A DNA stretch of 64,000 nucleotides from Cotesia glomerata (taxonomy: Eukaryota; Arthropoda; Insecta; Hymenoptera; Braconidae). A model generated the notes under the pieces. It was given only the letters and a program-made list of their open reading frames with translations. It was not told where the DNA came from and searched no databases. Position numbers and translations under genes: made by a program. This document shows, piece by piece, positions 59,232 through 64,000 of this stretch (position 1 is the first letter of the stretch; the number at the start of each line of letters is the position of its first letter). The stretch is from assembly GCF_020080835.1 (NCBI RefSeq), contig NC_058162.1:22698144-22762143 (forward strand), given 5' to 3'.

Positions 59232-60999
59232 ACCCTTTGAACATTAAAAATAAAAGCAATAAATTCAATATTAATCTGATAAAAAGCAGTATAAATAAAT
59301 TCGAGCGTCAAAGCGTGAATATAAAAATTCAATAATAAAACAAAAAATAGTGGTGTAAAGTATAACGCAATTTAATACTATTTATTTTTCAGTACACTCG
59401 TCACTGAGAATTCGATTAATATTTTCCGTAGTGACATCTGCCTGAACGGTAGTTGTATCCCTGGTGTTGGGTGTACTACTCGGTTTAAAAAATAGGCTAG
59501 ATGCTTTAGGATAGTTTCTCTGTCTCTCTCAATCTCGTTTTGTTTTGGTCTCGCTTTGAACTGAGCAGCGCGAGGAGTTATGTATAGAATTTGAATAATT
59601 GCATTTTTTATTCAGCAAACTCCTCACGCCTGTAGGGTAAATCCGGCAAAAAGAGTGAGCCTGGATATGATATTCCGGGGTTCTGTGTTTTTTTTCTGTT
59701 TTCTGATGTTTAATTATTCATATTAAATTTCATGAGCGGACGTTTTATAGCGTATCTGGTCCTCCCGGGCTCCCTCAATGGGGAAACATTCCAGTTATTT
59801 GTATTTGCTAAATAATATTACGCGAGTGTATAATAACTTGCTACGCGAGATTTTAATGACCCATCCCGATACCCGGGGATTAAATGATTGTTTAGATATT
59901 AAATTGTGTTACCAGGGAGCAAATTCTTTTCATTTATACTTTATTTTACATAAAAAGTAATATTTTTTAGTTTTTTAGTCCTTATCACCCAGTTTCCGAA
60001 ACATGGATTGAGTTTACACTTTAAAATGCCGTATCTTTCCAAATATTTATTCAAAATATAAGCGAAAAATTTTATTGATAACAATATTATAGATATTTTA
60101 ATTTCCTATCACTCTTGTTAAAAAAAATTTTTTTTTATAAGTGAAACGTTTTATCGATGTAAGAGAGAAATTTTATAGCAATGTAAAAAAAATCTTCACG
60201 ATTTTCGGTAACGCGCCATGTTTTTTTTTGTCAAAGTTCAGTATAGCGACGTAAAGAAGAAATCTAGTAAACATTATTAATTCTAAAAACAATCAAAAAA
60301 ACAAATTAAATAATAATTTAAAAATAAAACAAAACACAATAAGAAAATAAAAATATATATATACGTACATCTTTTTTAATTATTCGTTTTTAATGATTTA
60401 TTTATTAATTTTGAATTCTATAAAATCATTGCATGTCTACAAAATTAAATGTCATCATATAATTGTATTACTTGAAACAGATAATTCCAATTATTTACTC
60501 ATAACTTGTGTAATTGAGTAAATTATTAAATATCTGCTTTGAATTATTTTTACTAAGTTATGACATGAAATATGAATATTAAAGTTCGTTATATAATTTT
60601 TGTCAACTGATTACCTAATTTTTAGATTAAATAGCGGCAGAGTCTAAATAATTACAATCATGGTAATAATGATGCGATCATAATTGATGAAATACAATAA
60701 TTATAATAAGAGCAATGATAAAATGAATTACTCATATTATTTGTATGCACGTCTATAATACTAAAATAGCCTTAATTTAATACGGAAAAAAAATTTTTTT
60801 CTAAGCCTTATCGACCCAATTTCTGCGAAGTTGTAAATAGTAAAAAAATGATGTGTCATAAAGAAGTTTCACTTCTTACCTGTGTACTTTGGTACACACA
60901 CATATTTTTTCTCAAATGAATTGTTCAAAGTTACCCCTATTTAATAGTTTATACATAAAATGACTATATCTTTTGAAATATTAGTTTTAGAAAAAAAAA
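59216..60999. other. Unique sequence, no gene supported
   Basis: 59400-59900 is less AT-rich. It is otherwise AT-rich DNA without recognisable genes. Confidence 0.4.
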
Positions 61000-61443
61000 T
61001 TAGGAAAACGGTTGACCCTAAAGGCCATCCCTGCAAATATCTGCTTTTAATTGGTCAAACTGTAAATTTCGGAGTAACTCCGAAAAAACACTTTTTTCGG
61101 TTTTCTTTCGTTCACGATATCTCTCGAACGAATCAACCGATTTTGACTGGATTGGCGGCGATCGACGTGGTTTTTCAAGGTTGAGAGCTGATTTTTGGAA
61201 TCGATCGGTAAAGCCGTTTAAAAGTTATCCCAAAAAAACCACTTCTGAAAAAATTTTTTTTCCTATTTTTTTTTTAGATTCTTCCAAATTTCTCGAAATC
61301 TATCTGTTCGAATCGGTTCAAATTAACAGAAAATCTAAGTTTGGTGAAGCCCTTTCAAATGGCACCAACCGCGATGAAATCGGTTCAACCGTTTAAAAGT
61401 TATAAGTGGTTTACATACTTACACGCACACACACACACACACA
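61000..61443 (+). repeat. Family A repeat, copy 5, left part
   Basis: TTAGGAAAACGGTTGACCC through CAACCGATTTTGAC to a (CA)n tract at about 61421-61443. Interrupted there by a retrotransposon. It continues at 62979. Confidence 0.88.
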
Positions 61444-63270
<1,827 letters not shown>

Positions 63271-63289
63271 AAATTTAAATAAAAGTTGT

Positions 63290-64000
63290 AGAAAATCAAA
63301 TTTTGTACAACTTTTGTTCCACAACAAATTATTTAATTTATTAAATTTTAGTAAATATTTTTTAACATTCAATAAATATTTATTTTGGATGAACGTACAT
63401 TTATTAATAGTTAATAAGTATTTATTAATAGTTAACAAATATTTATGAGCAGTTAATAAATGTTTTGTTGAGTGAATTTGTTTCGCTTGCAATGTCATAT
63501 GATATGAAGATTGCTTATAAATAAAATCATCTTTATAAATTATTTGCATTAATTATATTACATTATAATAACGTTTATTGTAAAATACCAAATTCTATTA
63601 CAGCTCATAATTATCTTTTATATTTTTAAATATTAAAAACGTTAATTTATTTAGTGAATTTAATTATTATCATGTATTCCAGCTATAGGGTTATAAAAAG
63701 TGTCCAAAAAAAATTGCTATTTTTGCTTTTGATTTTAAATAAATATTTGTTAACAGTTAACAAATCTTCATTAACCATTAATAAATATTTATTAACAGTT
63801 AATAAATTGTACTTAATCAACTTCTTATTAACTGTTAATAAATACTTGTTAACTGTTAACAAATACTTGTTAACTGTTAACAAATATTTGTTAACATTTA
63901 ATAAATGGTATTTAATAAATAATTTATTACCTGTTAATAAATATTTATCAAATCCTATGATGTTAAAAAATCATTTATTAACAGTTAATAAAGCTTATTA
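63290..64000. repeat. AT-rich minisatellite of GTTAAC palindromes
   Basis: Many variants of AATATTTGTTAACTGTTAAC. Between 63834 and 63905 the spacing is an even 21 bases. It has the same words as the interior of family E. It runs off the window's right edge. The repetitive LLTVNKY-type open frames on the minus strand follow from the repeat. Confidence 0.8.

Noticed and set aside
63683..63883. Repeat protein with LLTVNKY units on the minus strand
   Set aside because: The periodicity comes from the 21-base GTTAAC minisatellite. The same DNA word occurs in non-coding inverted-repeat elements.

Overview
This is a 64 kb piece of AT-rich (roughly a quarter G+C by eye) nuclear DNA from an invertebrate, most likely an insect. 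The reasons are an alkaline phosphatase gene with insect-like sequence split into small GT/AG exons, an R1-clade non-LTR retrotransposon, and many short inverted-repeat elements. The repeat landscape would suit a parasitoid hymenopteran, but the sequence does not prove this. No bacterial genes, operons or CRISPR arrays were seen, and no viral genes were recognised.

The one host gene I can support is a membrane-type alkaline phosphatase on the minus strand. Five coding exons (20050-19876, 16924-16746, 14246-14045, 13596-13456, 2212-2018) join in frame into about 297 codons covering the catalytic middle of the enzyme. The N-terminal exons (before the TYNMDAQ segment) and the C-terminal exons were not found and probably lie outside the window. 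The 11.2 kb intron between the last two exons, and the introns around 14-20 kb, are packed with mobile elements. A tRNA-like sequence lies at 12877-12948.

The rest (20-64 kb) is repeat-dominated. The families are as follows. Family A: about 0.8 kb repeats ending in TTAGCGGGAAGTTA with an internal (CA)n tract, five copies. Family B: roughly 520-547 bp tandem units, four arrays. Family L: repeats with GCACGCCTCATA ends, four copies. Family D: TIR CACGGAAAAAAGTAAACTG, three copies. Family E: 272-284 bp CACTGATAGAAG palindromes flanked by TA. A composite family of about 1.05 kb has a 0.52 kb palindrome at one end and a short hairpin at the other, three copies. Several larger single TIR elements lie at 4.1-5.6, 24.0-25.5, 28.7-30.3, 34.9-39.7, 43.3-45.2 and 47.5-48.5 kb. 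Because families nest in one another, interrupted and uninterrupted copies can be compared, and this gives direct target-site evidence (TA duplication) for several families.

Three non-LTR retrotransposon remnants are present. One is a 5'-truncated R1-clade element with an open reading frame (61444-62978), sitting inside the (CA)n tract of a family A repeat. One is a 5'-truncated Jockey/I-group-like element in an alkaline phosphatase intron (about 14816-15945). One is a decayed relic (25878-26022). The most unusual structures are two TIR elements (23993-25543 and 34911-39706) that carry tRNA-like Pol III modules followed by T-runs, the second with one module in each palindrome arm and a hammerhead-like motif near its centre.

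Several stretches of unique, somewhat less AT-rich DNA (for example 33.5-34.35, 41.2-42.2, 46.0-46.5, 49.6-50.0, 53.2-53.4, 56.9-57.4 and 59.4-59.9 kb) hold no coding region I can defend. Repeat boundaries are by eye and should be read as plus or minus about 10-30 bases unless a TA flank is quoted.
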